Positions 47,475 to 56,802 of a stretch of DNA of 64,000 bases are shown here, one piece after another (positions within the stretch are counted from its first letter, which is position 1; each line of letters opens with the position of its first letter). A program made the translations under genes and the position numbers. Source of the stretch: an uncultured Eubacteriales bacterium (GTDB lineage: Bacteria > Bacillota > Clostridia > Christensenellales > Aristaeellaceae); the NCBI GenBank assembly GCA_900318145.1, contig ONJM01000018.1, positions 50,567 through 114,566 on the forward strand. Reading direction: 5' to 3'. The notes under the pieces were generated by a model. It did no database searches. It had not been told where the DNA came from and saw only the letters and a program-made list of their open reading frames with translations.

Positions 47475-48796
47475 AGAAAATCAACATTCCCCTGGTGCTC
47501 CTGATGTACGCCATGATCTTTAATCCGCCGGTTCTCAGCTTCGGCTGGATTTCAGAGAATTTTCCGGTGAAAGGGCTCAACTGGATCTGGATCGTGATGC
47601 CGCTTTCGCTGATCTACCTGTGGATGAACCGGAAGCACCTGAAAAAGTATGTGAACCTGAAGGCGGTTCTGATCACGGAGTGCGTGATCGCGGGAATGCT
47701 GGTTTACTGCATGCTCATCGCTGTCATCAACCATAACCCGGTGACCGCTTTCGGGTATATGGTCTACTGGATGGCTGGGGATATCCCCTTCGGCCTGGCG
47801 GTATGGGTCTACCTGCGGAAAAAGGGACAGGGCTTTGAAGAGCTGCTGGACCATCTTCTGGGCGCCGGACTGGTAATGGCTGCGACTTCCGTGCTGGCGT
47901 TTATTCCGGCGGTGAAGGAGTTCTTTGTCCGGATTATGGAGGCTTACGGGATTCCTTACGTCCGCCGGCTGTCCCTTTACCGGAATTACGGCCTTGCCGC
48001 CAACATGACGGCGACCGCTTCCTTTGTTCAGGCAGTGCTGGCGCTGACCGCGCTGTACCGGGCGGTGAAGGGCAGAAAAATCTGGTACGCGTTCTTCCCG
48101 CTGCTGGCGCTTTCCGCAAACCTGAACACCCGGGCTTCCATCATATTTATCCTGGCAGGCATGGCGGCAATCCTGGTGTCGCAGCTGTGGAGCCGGAATA
48201 TAAAGGAAGCCGGGAAATTCCTCATCGTGGCGGCGGTTTCCGTCGGCGTGGCTTTCGGCGGGAAATACCTGGTGCAGGTGATCAATCCGCAGACAAGCGC
48301 ATGGCTGGCCAAAGGAATGAGCCAGATGGCGGATTTCGTTTCCGGAGCGGAAATTGAGGAAGGCTACGAAGGCGGCTATTTCGGCATGCTGGGCGAGATG
48401 AGCGGATGGGCCGTCCTGCCCCGCGGCATCCATCTGGTTTTCGGCGAGGGCAGAGGAATCCTGTGGGGACATGAGGAATACGGGGTGCATTCCGACATCG
48501 GATTTGTCAACGATCTGTGGCGCGGCGGAATTCTCTATTCCGCAGCCGTAATCGGGCTGTATATCCTGGTGCTCTGGAAGATTATGCACAGCAAAACCGT
48601 ATCATGGCAGGACGGCATATTCTTTTCCGGGTTTTTCCTGCTGGTTTTCCTGGTGAACAATGTCAAGGGATCGTTCTTTATTCACAGCGACGTGACAGCG
48701 GTGATCTGGATGATGATTCCCGCCCTGCTCTGGAACCGGGCGGAAGAGGCTGCACCGGAGCTTCCCACGAAGGGCATAAAGGCGGAAGGAGCGTGA
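47471..48796 (+). CDS. O-antigen polymerase/ligase-like membrane protein (Wzy candidate 1)
   Basis: The protein has 441 residues with about 10-12 membrane helices across its length and a larger outer loop near residues 280-350. The loop ends HSDIGFVNDLWRGG, comparable to the HN/HS..F..xL..xG motif that precedes the last helices of Wzy/WaaL proteins. It would join repeat units into polymer outside the membrane. It is one of two Wzy/WaaL-like genes in the operon (the other is at 54265), so one may polymerise and the other may attach or cap. Overlaps: ATGA with the upstream gene, GTGA next to the downstream gene. Confidence 0.75.
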   Translation: MKKINIPLVLLMYAMIFNPPVLSFGWISENFPVKGLNWIWIVMPLSLIYLWMNRKHLKKYVNLKAVLITECVIAGMLVYCMLIAVINHNPVTAFGYMVYWMAGDIPFGLAVWVYLRKKGQGFEELLDHLLGAGLVMAATSVLAFIPAVKEFFVRIMEAYGIPYVRRLSLYRNYGLAANMTATASFVQAVLALTALYRAVKGRKIWYAFFPLLALSANLNTRASIIFILAGMAAILVSQLWSRNIKEAGKFLIVAAVSVGVAFGGKYLVQVINPQTSAWLAKGMSQMADFVSGAEIEEGYEGGYFGMLGEMSGWAVLPRGIHLVFGEGRGILWGHEEYGVHSDIGFVNDLWRGGILYSAAVIGLYILVLWKIMHSKTVSWQDGIFFSGFFLLVFLVNNVKGSFFIHSDVTAVIWMMIPALLWNRAEEAAPELPTKGIKAEGA

Positions 48797-48801
48797 AAGC
48801 C

Positions 48802-49773
48802 ATGGACGCGGAAAAGGAGATCCTGATCAGCGTATTCTGTACCACATACAACCACCGGAAATACATCCGCCAGTGCCTGGACGGCATGGTGAGCCAGAAG
48901 ACGGAATATCCATTTGAGATCATCGTGCGGGACGACGCTTCCACCGACGGAACGGGCGATATTATACGGGAATACGCGGAGAAGTATCCGGAGCTTATCG
49001 TTCCCTTTATCCAGAAGGAGAACATGTTCAGCCAGGGAAAGAGCAAGGTCTCCTTTGAGGAAATGTTCCGGATGTCCCGTGGAAAGTATGCGGCGGTATG
49101 TGAGGGCGACGACTTCTGGACAGACCCGGAAAAGCTGCAGCTTCAGGCCGGGTTTCTGGAAACCCATCCGGACTACAGCGTATGCTGCACCGCGTCCTGG
49201 TACGCCAACGAGGACGGCAGCCTGCAGAAGGGAAGGGTGTTCCGGCGGTTTACCGAATCCCGGGACCTGTCCGTGGAGGACCTGATTGCCGGATGGTCGG
49301 CGGCGACCAATACCGTGGTTTACCGGAAAGCGGCCATGAAGGAGATCCATATTCCCTTCCAGGGGGATTGCGTGAACGAGGATTACGCCCGGATGATTTA
49401 CCTGGCTCTGCAGGGAAAGGCGTATTACATGGACCGGATTACCGGCGCGTACCGGGTGGCGAGCGCCGGATCCTTTACGCAGCAGGCGGCGAAAAACGCG
49501 GATATCTACAAGGCGAGAACGCTGGAATTCGCCGCGATGATGGACCGCCTGGATGAATACACGGGCGGGAAATACACGGATGCGATCCGCCGGTACCGGG
49601 ATCAGCGGCTGTTTGATATGTACGCGAACCTTGGAGACCGGGAAAACATGAAAAAATACCTTTCGTCCTACAACAACCGGGGCCTGCTCTGGCGGACGCT
49701 GGAAGCGGTCCGCACCGCGGCGCCGGGGCCGTTCAACGCTGTGAAGGACGCTGTCCGGAGGATCCGGAAGTGA
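48802..49773 (+). CDS. Glycosyltransferase family 2
   Basis: The protein has 323 residues. ATG 48802 has AAGGAG ten bases ahead (48786-48791); GTG 48793, overlapping the previous stop, is too close to that site. It shows the GT-A layout: ISVFCTTYNHRKYIRQCLDG at the N-terminus, FEIIVRDDASTDGTGDI with nucleotide-binding Asp residues, and VCEGDDFWTDPEKLQ with the metal-binding DxD-like GDDFW motif. This subgroup (GDDFWTDPxKL) is common in capsule clusters. The donor sugar is unknown. Confidence 0.9.
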   Translation: MDAEKEILISVFCTTYNHRKYIRQCLDGMVSQKTEYPFEIIVRDDASTDGTGDIIREYAEKYPELIVPFIQKENMFSQGKSKVSFEEMFRMSRGKYAAVCEGDDFWTDPEKLQLQAGFLETHPDYSVCCTASWYANEDGSLQKGRVFRRFTESRDLSVEDLIAGWSAATNTVVYRKAAMKEIHIPFQGDCVNEDYARMIYLALQGKAYYMDRITGAYRVASAGSFTQQAAKNADIYKARTLEFAAMMDRLDEYTGGKYTDAIRRYRDQRLFDMYANLGDRENMKKYLSSYNNRGLLWRTLEAVRTAAPGPFNAVKDAVRRIRK

Positions 49774-51239
49774 AAGAGACAAACGCAGCCGGCGGCGCGC
49801 CGGTGATCCGTAATTTCCTGTGGCGACTGGCGGAACGGGTTGGCGCCCAGGGCGTGAAGCTGCTGGTGGAGCTGGTGCTGGCGCGGATTCTGATGCCGGA
49901 GGAATACGGCGTGATCGCGCTGGTGACGGTGTTTATCACGATCTTCAACGTGTTTGTGGACAGCGGACTCGGGAATGCCCTGATCCAGAAAAAAGACGCG
50001 GACGAGCTGGACTTTTCCAGTGTTTTCTGGTTCAACGTGTGCTGGTGCGTCGTGCTGTACGGTGTGCTGTTCCTGATTTCTCCGCTGGTCGCCCGGTTCT
50101 ACAACCGGGAAGAACTGACGCTGATCCTGCGGGTGCTGGGCCTGCAGGTGGTCATTTCCGGCGTCAAGAACGTCTACCAGGCCTGGGTATCCCGGAATAT
50201 GCAGTTCCGGAAGTTTTTCTTCGCTACCCTGGGCGGCACTCTCGGCGCCGCGGTGATCGGCATCACAATGGCGCTGCGCGGCTGGGGCGTATGGGCCCTG
50301 GTGGCCCAGCACCTTTTCAACATGCTGACGGATACGGTGATCCTCTGCTTCACGGTGAAATGGCGTCCGAAGCGGATGTTCTCCTTCACCCGGCTGAAAG
50401 GGCTGCTTTCCTACGGCTGGAAGCTTCTGCTGTCCGCTTTGCTGGATACGGTGTATAATGAGGCGCGGCAGCTGATTATCGGGAAGGTATACACCGCGGA
50501 GGACCTGGCTTTCAGCAACCGGGGGGAACTGTTTCCCCAGGTGGTTACGGTGAACGTGAACGCCTCCATTGACAGCGTGCTGCTGCCGGTTATGTCCCGG
50601 GAACAGGATGAGCGGACCCGGGTCCGTGCCATGACCCGCCGGGCGATTATGACCAGCACCTATCTTATGGCGCCGCTGATGTTCGGCATCGCCTGCGCCG
50701 GCGAACCGATGATCCGGCTGATTCTGACGGAGAAATGGCTGCCCTGCGTTCCGTACCTGCGGGTATTCTGCGCGGCCATGCTGTTTTTCCCGATTCACAC
50801 CGCCAACCTGAACGCCATCAAGGCTATGGGACGGAGCGATCTCTTCCTGAAGCTGGAGATCCTGAAAAAGGCAGTTGGAATCACGCTGATTCTCGCGACC
50901 ATGCGGATCAGCGTAATGGCCATGGCGCTGAGCACCCTGGTGAACAGCGCGCTGTGCCAGGTGATCAACAGCTGGCCCAACCGGAAGCTGCTGGATTACC
51001 GGTACCGGGACCAGCTGCTGGATATCCTGCCGAACCTGCTGGCCGCTGCCGTGATGGGTGCCTGCGTACTTGGCCTGGGCTTCCTGCCCCTGCCGGACTG
51101 GCTGCTGCTGCCCCTCCAGATTATTGCGGGAATCGCTGTGTATACAGGGATATCCGTTTTTACCAAAAATGAGAGTTATACTTATCTTCTGTCTATGCTG
51201 AAGAAATTCCGGAAGAAAGGATCCACCACGGATGCATGA
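49770..51239 (+). CDS. Oligosaccharide flippase, Wzx (MOP family)
   Basis: The protein has 489 residues and starts at GTG 49770 overlapping the stop before it (GTGA). It has about 12-14 membrane helices. The N-terminal FLWRLAERVGAQGVKLLVEL and RILMPEEYGVIALVTVFITI are typical of the WzxC/AmsL-like polysaccharide transporters. It would flip the lipid-linked repeat unit made by the surrounding transferases. It differs clearly from the AT-rich Wzx at 194-1633, which is closer to other MOP branches. Confidence 0.9.
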   Translation: MKETNAAGGAPVIRNFLWRLAERVGAQGVKLLVELVLARILMPEEYGVIALVTVFITIFNVFVDSGLGNALIQKKDADELDFSSVFWFNVCWCVVLYGVLFLISPLVARFYNREELTLILRVLGLQVVISGVKNVYQAWVSRNMQFRKFFFATLGGTLGAAVIGITMALRGWGVWALVAQHLFNMLTDTVILCFTVKWRPKRMFSFTRLKGLLSYGWKLLLSALLDTVYNEARQLIIGKVYTAEDLAFSNRGELFPQVVTVNVNASIDSVLLPVMSREQDERTRVRAMTRRAIMTSTYLMAPLMFGIACAGEPMIRLILTEKWLPCVPYLRVFCAAMLFFPIHTANLNAIKAMGRSDLFLKLEILKKAVGITLILATMRISVMAMALSTLVNSALCQVINSWPNRKLLDYRYRDQLLDILPNLLAAAVMGACVLGLGFLPLPDWLLLPLQIIAGIAVYTGISVFTKNESYTYLLSMLKKFRKKGSTTDA

Positions 51240-52347
51240 CACAAAACAAATTCAGGTAACACGTTCCTCCATGCCGGACTTTGAGGAATATATGGAGGAA
51301 ATCCGTCCCATCTGGGAATCCCACTGGCTGACAAATATGGGACCGAAGCACCGGGCCCTGCAGGAAGCCCTCCTGGAATACCTGGGCGTGGAGCAGCTGG
51401 AGCTGTTTACCAACGGACATATGGCGATCGAACTGACGCTGCAGGCGCTGGAGCTGGAGGGAGAGGTGCTTACCACGCCCTTCACCTTTGCCTCCACCAC
51501 CCACGCCATCGTCCGGAACAGGCTGGATCCGGTTTTCTGCGATATAGATCCCGTAACGTTCACACTGGATCCCGGAAAACTGGAGGAGCGGATTACCGAC
51601 CGTACCTGCGCAATCCTGCCGGTGCATGTCTACGGGAATATCTGCGATACGGACGGCATCGAGGCGATTGCCCGGAAACACGGACTGAAGGTGGTATACG
51701 ACGCGTGCCATACCTTCGGGGAAACGGTTGACGGAAAAGGAGCCGGAACCTTCGGGGACGTATCCTGCTTCAGTTTTCACGCCACAAAGGTTTTCAATAC
51801 GATTGAAGGCGGGGCGGCCTGTTTCCGGGAAGAGCGGCTGGCGAAGAAGTTGTATGAACTGAAGGATTTCGGCATTCACGGGCCGGAAGAGGTCAGCGCC
51901 GTCGGCGCCAACGCCAAGATGAACGAATTCTGCGCCGCGATGGGCCTGTGCAATCTGCGGCACGTGGACAGGGAAATTGAAAAGCGGAAGCGCGCGGACG
52001 AACGGTACCGCAGCCATCTGGAGGGAATTCCGGGGCTGCAGCTGAACGCGGTGCAGCCCGGCGTGCGGAGCAATTACGGGTATTTTCCGGTGATTTTTGA
52101 TCCGGAGGTGTTCGGCGCGGACCGGGATCAGGTTTTCGAAGCCCTGGCGGAACAGGGAATCATGGCCCGGAAATATTTCTATCCGCTGACCAGCGCCTTC
52201 TCCGCTTTCAGCGGGAAGTACGATCCGGCGGAAACGCCCGTCGCCCTGGAAGTGAGCCGGAGAGTGCTGACGCTGCCCATGTTCGCGGACCTGCACATGG
52301 AGGACGTGGACCGGATCTGCGAAATCGTGCTTGGCTGCAGCAGGTGA
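51232..52347 (+). CDS. vioA: VioA-like dTDP-4-keto-6-deoxyhexose aminotransferase (DegT family)
   Basis: The protein has 371 residues, a PLP transaminase of the DegT/DnrJ family. Features are LTTPFTFASTTHAIVRN, the cofactor-binding VYDACHTFGE, and the PLP Lys in CFSFHATKVFNTIEGG. The FHATKVFNTIEGG form and the N-terminal VTRSSMPDFEEYMEEI recall VioA-type enzymes making dTDP-4-amino-4,6-dideoxy-D-glucose. RmlA and RmlB at 59134 and 60055 would supply dTDP-4-keto-6-deoxyglucose, which fits; exact stereochemistry is not readable. It overlaps the flippase gene by eight bases. Confidence 0.82.
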   Translation: MHDTKQIQVTRSSMPDFEEYMEEIRPIWESHWLTNMGPKHRALQEALLEYLGVEQLELFTNGHMAIELTLQALELEGEVLTTPFTFASTTHAIVRNRLDPVFCDIDPVTFTLDPGKLEERITDRTCAILPVHVYGNICDTDGIEAIARKHGLKVVYDACHTFGETVDGKGAGTFGDVSCFSFHATKVFNTIEGGAACFREERLAKKLYELKDFGIHGPEEVSAVGANAKMNEFCAAMGLCNLRHVDREIEKRKRADERYRSHLEGIPGLQLNAVQPGVRSNYGYFPVIFDPEVFGADRDQVFEALAEQGIMARKYFYPLTSAFSAFSGKYDPAETPVALEVSRRVLTLPMFADLHMEDVDRICEIVLGCSR

Positions 52348-52354
52348 AGCAGAC

Positions 52355-54268
52355 ATGATCAAAAACGAACGACTGAGGAAAACGGCCGGGCCTGTTTTGC
52401 GGGGACTGTGGGCAGCGCTGGCAGCTCTCCTTTTTCCCGCCTGGATTTCCGATACGGCAATGAAATTCAGCAACAGTCTGTTTTCCGTGGTGTTCTTCGC
52501 GGCGGTTTTCCTGCTGCTGCAGGAAGAGGCAAAACGGGGAACAGACCGGCGGCGGCTGGTTTTTACACATACTGCCGGGTTCATTTTTTCCCTGCTGACG
52601 GCCTTCGGCTACGCGCTGGACGCGGCGGGCACCATCCGGCTGCCGCGGCTGCTGCCGGCCGTGCTGGTGTTCACCCATGTGCTGGCCGCGGCGGTTTCCA
52701 TGCTGTGGCGGCTGCTGGAACGGGCGGACCGGGCGGAGAAACCGGCGGAAGGTATCCTGAAGAAGTACAGCTGCCTGATCCCCATGATTTTGCTGCTTTG
52801 CTGGCTGCCGGCTTTTCTGGCGGATTATCCGGGAGGCTTCCGGTATGACGCAGGGCTTGAGCTGGGGCAGGTGACGGAGAACGCCGGATTCCGGGGGGAC
52901 TTTCCCCTGCTGCATTCCGCGATTGTTACCTGGCTGCTGCCGGCGCTGTACGAACGGACGGGTACATACGCCACCGGCGTTACCGTATATGTCGTGACAC
53001 AGATGATTCTGATGGCCGCGATGTATACCCATATTCTCCGGACGCTGATCCGGAAAGGCGTCCACCGGCTGGCGGTTCTGTACTGCCTGCTGTACTGCGC
53101 GTTCTTTCCGGTGATCCATATCCTGGCGGTGCAGGAAGTGCGGGACGTAATGTTCGCGGCGCTGTACACCTATGCCGTATTCTGCCTGTATCTGCTGTGC
53201 ACGGAGAAAGAACGGATCCTGGGCAGCCGGTGGAAACCGGCACTGTGTGCCGCTGTACTGAGCCTGGCGCTGCTGTCCCGGAACAACAATACCGGGAGCC
53301 TGTTTCTGATCCTGGTGATCCTGGTGAACGCCGGCATCTGGCTGCGGAATTTCCGGAAGCATCTCCGGGGTGCCACGGTCTGGGCGGTTTCGGGCGTCGG
53401 ATCCTTCCTGCTGATCGGCTGGATCCTGACGCTGATCTGCCAGCCGATGACAAAGGCGCCGACCGCCGGAACTTCCCTGGCCCTGCTTTCCCAGTCCGTT
53501 ACCCGTGCTTATGTGACGGAGGGGGAAAACTGGACGGAGAAGGAGCGGCAGGAGCTGGCGGAATATATGGATCTGGAAGGGATCCGGTACGTTCCCGGCT
53601 ACGGCGACGCCACCAAGAACCGGATCCGGGCTGCGGAAGATCCGCAGGAAAACGCGGAACTGATCCGTAAATACACCGCGTTCTGCCTGAAGATGGGGCT
53701 GAAATATCCCCAGTGCGCGCTGGACGCCGTTTTTGCCAACACACAGGACATGTGGTTTCCGGCCGGCGTCGTGGACGGATACAAGCAGTATTTTACAGCT
53801 CCGGGGCAGCCGTACTGGCAGTACAGCAAGAACTATTTCGCGATCCTGGACGAAAACGAGGAGCCGGTGGAGCATCTGAGCAAAGCGCACGGGATCCTGA
53901 ACTTTTACACGAAGATCGGACTCGGGATGTCCTTTGAAAAGGTACCGGTGCTGTCCATGTTCTTTTCCATCGGGGCGCAGCTGTGGCTGCTGGTGACAGC
54001 GTGGACCTACCTGCGGTACAGGCGGGAAACGAAGCTGCTGCTTCCCGTCGGGGCAATGCTCCTGTACATGATCGGGAACGCTTTTGTTCCCGTTATCCTG
54101 CTGCGGTATTTCGGAGGTGTTTTCCTGTGCCATCCGATGATTGCCGCTTTTCTGCTGCAGCCGGAAAAAGCTTCCGGCACCGCGGACCCGGCGCGGTATG
54201 AACGCGGCCGCGCATGCAAAGCCGCAAAGCGGATGATTTCCGGAAAAACAAGGGAGGCGCGCGCATGA
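52355..54268 (+). CDS. Large polytopic membrane protein (DUF6020-like)
   Basis: The protein has 637 residues. ATG 52355 is chosen seven nt after the transaminase stop (behind CAGGTGAAG) over an upstream TTG. About 11-13 membrane helices are visible. A notable outer segment is YPGGFRYDAGLELGQVTENA (about 165), with an acidic pair like those of GT-C membrane glycosyltransferases that use lipid-linked donors. A ~150-residue soluble stretch lies near residues 370-520. The protein resembles the DUF6020 family from memory, which is common in Clostridia glycan clusters and has no proven function. A GT-C-like transferase modifying the glycan outside the membrane is an inference. Confidence 0.6.
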   Translation: MIKNERLRKTAGPVLRGLWAALAALLFPAWISDTAMKFSNSLFSVVFFAAVFLLLQEEAKRGTDRRRLVFTHTAGFIFSLLTAFGYALDAAGTIRLPRLLPAVLVFTHVLAAAVSMLWRLLERADRAEKPAEGILKKYSCLIPMILLLCWLPAFLADYPGGFRYDAGLELGQVTENAGFRGDFPLLHSAIVTWLLPALYERTGTYATGVTVYVVTQMILMAAMYTHILRTLIRKGVHRLAVLYCLLYCAFFPVIHILAVQEVRDVMFAALYTYAVFCLYLLCTEKERILGSRWKPALCAAVLSLALLSRNNNTGSLFLILVILVNAGIWLRNFRKHLRGATVWAVSGVGSFLLIGWILTLICQPMTKAPTAGTSLALLSQSVTRAYVTEGENWTEKERQELAEYMDLEGIRYVPGYGDATKNRIRAAEDPQENAELIRKYTAFCLKMGLKYPQCALDAVFANTQDMWFPAGVVDGYKQYFTAPGQPYWQYSKNYFAILDENEEPVEHLSKAHGILNFYTKIGLGMSFEKVPVLSMFFSIGAQLWLLVTAWTYLRYRRETKLLLPVGAMLLYMIGNAFVPVILLRYFGGVFLCHPMIAAFLLQPEKASGTADPARYERGRACKAAKRMISGKTREARA

Positions 54269-56772
54269 AGGAAGCCTTCAGCCGCCGGGTAATCCGTCCG
54301 GAGACCCGGAACCGGTGGATTACATGGGTTTATATGCTTTTCGCCTGTGCGATGCTGCTGCACCATGTATGGGTGACAATATACTTTGCGGTACCGGAAA
54401 ACGGAGCGCCTGTTTTCCGGATCTGGTGGTATGTGCTGGCGGGTATCACAATTGTGCTGGGCCGGATGTGGAAGGATAAATGCTTCTGGATCCTGCTTGC
54501 ACTGCTGCTGCTGAAGCTACTGCGGGTGGCGATACCTTTCCCGCAGAGCGTGGTGGAATTTACCCGGAGCATCTACGAGACTTGCCTGTACGCCTTTTTT
54601 ATCTGTTACGGCGCGGGACGTGTGCTGGCCCCGGCGGACCGGAAACGGTTCGTTGCCCTTTTCTGCGGTCTATGGACTGCGGCGATGACAGTACTGGCGT
54701 GCATCGGACTGTATACCGTATGGAACAACGCGGTGATCGGAAACCTCGGAGATAAGGAATTCTATGTTCAGACAGAGCGGACAGGCGCTACCAGGCTCTG
54801 GGCGATATACCACCCGGTGGAGGGCGGAATCATGGCCAGCATCGGAATCGCGGTGGCGCTGACCGGTTTCTGCCTGACGAAACGGAAATGGATCAAAGCG
54901 CTGTATATACCGGCAATGATCGCAATTTTCCTGATGGGAATCTTTACGAATTCACGGACCAACCTGATCCTGACTGCCATGGGGGTCTGTACGCCGGTCT
55001 GTCTGCTGATCTATGAAGGACTCCGGAAGATCGGAAAGCAGAACCGGGGAATGACTTTACTGCGGCTGACGGCAGTGTGTGTTTTGTTTGCCGGGCTGAC
55101 ATTTCTGCTGGTTCAGCTGCAGCAGGAAGTGGTGCCGCTGTATAACAACATCCGGACCCGGGGCAGCCTCCTGGTCCGTAACGCCTCCGCTGAGTCGGAT
55201 CCCGATCAGCAGGGATTTTCCGAACAGACAGGTACAATGCCTGAAATTACCGAACAGCCTTCCGGCACCATATACGGGAAGGTGGGGGATACCGTTGATT
55301 TCCGGGTATCCGCCGGCAATGTGACCGGGTATCAGTGGTATTACCGGGAATCTGAGAGCAAACCCTGGACAGCGGTTTCCGGCGGCGCCTCCGCAACCCT
55401 TTCCGTGACGGTTTCGCCGCAGTATGACGGTTACCAGTATGTCTGTATGGTGTGGAATGAAAATGACTATACTTATACAGATATCGCGACTTTGCGCGTG
55501 ACGTTTGAACTCCTCGCCCAGCCTGCCGACATCACCGCGATAGCAGGCACTACCGCAACGTTCAGCGTGACGGCAAACGGCGGCGACCTGCATTATGCCT
55601 GGTACTGCCGGGCACCCGGCACAACAGGGGCGGGTACGCAGGTGGGCAGCGATTCTTCCACGCTTTCCGTGGAAGCGGCAGAACAGTACAACGGATATAC
55701 TTATCTGTGCGAAATCTATAATCACGGCGAACTGCAGGCATCAACGGATTATGTTACCCTGAAGGTTGTACCCGCGCCGGTCTATACCGTAAAGCTGAAC
55801 CCGAACGGCGGATCCGTGAGCGCGAAAAGTATCACCGTGACCTACGGGCAAGCCTACGGCGCCATGCCGGTGCCCACGCGGACGGGATACACGTTTGTGG
55901 GATGGTGGACGGAAAAGGGCAAGCAGGTAACCCCTTCCACGATCTGCCATGCCGGGAGAAACTATACACTGTATGCCCGGTGGTCAGAATCCACGAATTT
56001 TACGGTGACACTGAACGCCAACGGCGGTTCCGTGGACCCGGCGACAATGGTGATGACTTACGGCACGGAGTACGGCGCGATGCCGACGCCCACGCGGACG
56101 GGTTATACTTTTACGGGCTGGTGGACGAAGAAAAGCGGCGGAAAGAAGATAACAGATGCCACGGTCTGTTACGAAAGCGAAGACCTTACACTGTACGCCC
56201 GGTGGAAAAAAACTGAAACCGGGAAGGACGGGCAGATTATTCTTCAGACGCGGGAATTCGTGATGGATAAAGGCGCGGACAAGATGCTGAATAACCGCGT
56301 CAATGTCTGGCAGGATGTATTCAAAGCTTTTGAAAAAGAGCCGGGCAAACTGCTGTGGGGCCAGTCCGTATACAATGTGATAGCGCCGATCAACGAACTC
56401 AGATCGGAAAAAAACGCCGTTTATCACACGCACAATACCTTTATCCAGACGCTTTGGGAGAGCGGAATCCCGGGATTCCTGCTGTTTTTCGCCTTCTTTG
56501 TGATCTTTGCCAGAAACGCGGTGACACTGACCGCGGACCGGAGCGCGCCGTTATGGCAGCGGCTGCTTCCGGTACCGGCGGCGCTGTGCTGGATTGCGGA
56601 TCTGGTGGACTGCACGGGTTACTGCAACTGGGGGAAGCCCCCGATGACGGTCCTCTATCTTTTCACGGGACTGGTCATTGCCGTTGCCTGTGAAAGGCGG
56701 GCTATGAAAAAGAAGAAGGCGGAGCCGCTTTCAGAAGAAGCCGTACAGGCAGGCAAGCCTTCCGGAAAATAA
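54265..56772 (+). CDS. O-antigen polymerase/ligase-like protein with Ig and InlB-repeat insertion
   Basis: The protein has 835 residues. ATG 54265 has AGGGAGG ahead and overlaps the previous stop (ATGA). About nine helices fill residues 10-300. Then, where Wzy/WaaL proteins have their large outer loop, there is a ~325-residue insertion: two Ig-like domains (about 330-415 and 415-502, with GYQWYY and YAWYC) and two InlB B-repeats (about 504-573 and 575-647, with GYTFVGWW and GYTFTGWW). The loop resumes at NNRVNVWQDVFKAFEKEPGK, contains the family motif HTHNTFIQTLWESGIPG, and ends with the last helices. All parts are in one frame. The family normally has 400-450 residues, so the insertion nearly doubles it. 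It probably polymerises or ligates glycan while exposing an adhesin-like head. Confidence 0.82.
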   Translation: MKEAFSRRVIRPETRNRWITWVYMLFACAMLLHHVWVTIYFAVPENGAPVFRIWWYVLAGITIVLGRMWKDKCFWILLALLLLKLLRVAIPFPQSVVEFTRSIYETCLYAFFICYGAGRVLAPADRKRFVALFCGLWTAAMTVLACIGLYTVWNNAVIGNLGDKEFYVQTERTGATRLWAIYHPVEGGIMASIGIAVALTGFCLTKRKWIKALYIPAMIAIFLMGIFTNSRTNLILTAMGVCTPVCLLIYEGLRKIGKQNRGMTLLRLTAVCVLFAGLTFLLVQLQQEVVPLYNNIRTRGSLLVRNASAESDPDQQGFSEQTGTMPEITEQPSGTIYGKVGDTVDFRVSAGNVTGYQWYYRESESKPWTAVSGGASATLSVTVSPQYDGYQYVCMVWNENDYTYTDIATLRVTFELLAQPADITAIAGTTATFSVTANGGDLHYAWYCRAPGTTGAGTQVGSDSSTLSVEAAEQYNGYTYLCEIYNHGELQASTDYVTLKVVPAPVYTVKLNPNGGSVSAKSITVTYGQAYGAMPVPTRTGYTFVGWWTEKGKQVTPSTICHAGRNYTLYARWSESTNFTVTLNANGGSVDPATMVMTYGTEYGAMPTPTRTGYTFTGWWTKKSGGKKITDATVCYESEDLTLYARWKKTETGKDGQIILQTREFVMDKGADKMLNNRVNVWQDVFKAFEKEPGKLLWGQSVYNVIAPINELRSEKNAVYHTHNTFIQTLWESGIPGFLLFFAFFVIFARNAVTLTADRSAPLWQRLLPVPAALCWIADLVDCTGYCNWGKPPMTVLYLFTGLVIAVACERRAMKKKKAEPLSEEAVQAGKPSGK

Positions 56773-56802
56773 AGAATCATTTTTGAAGGGAACAGATCTG
56801 TT

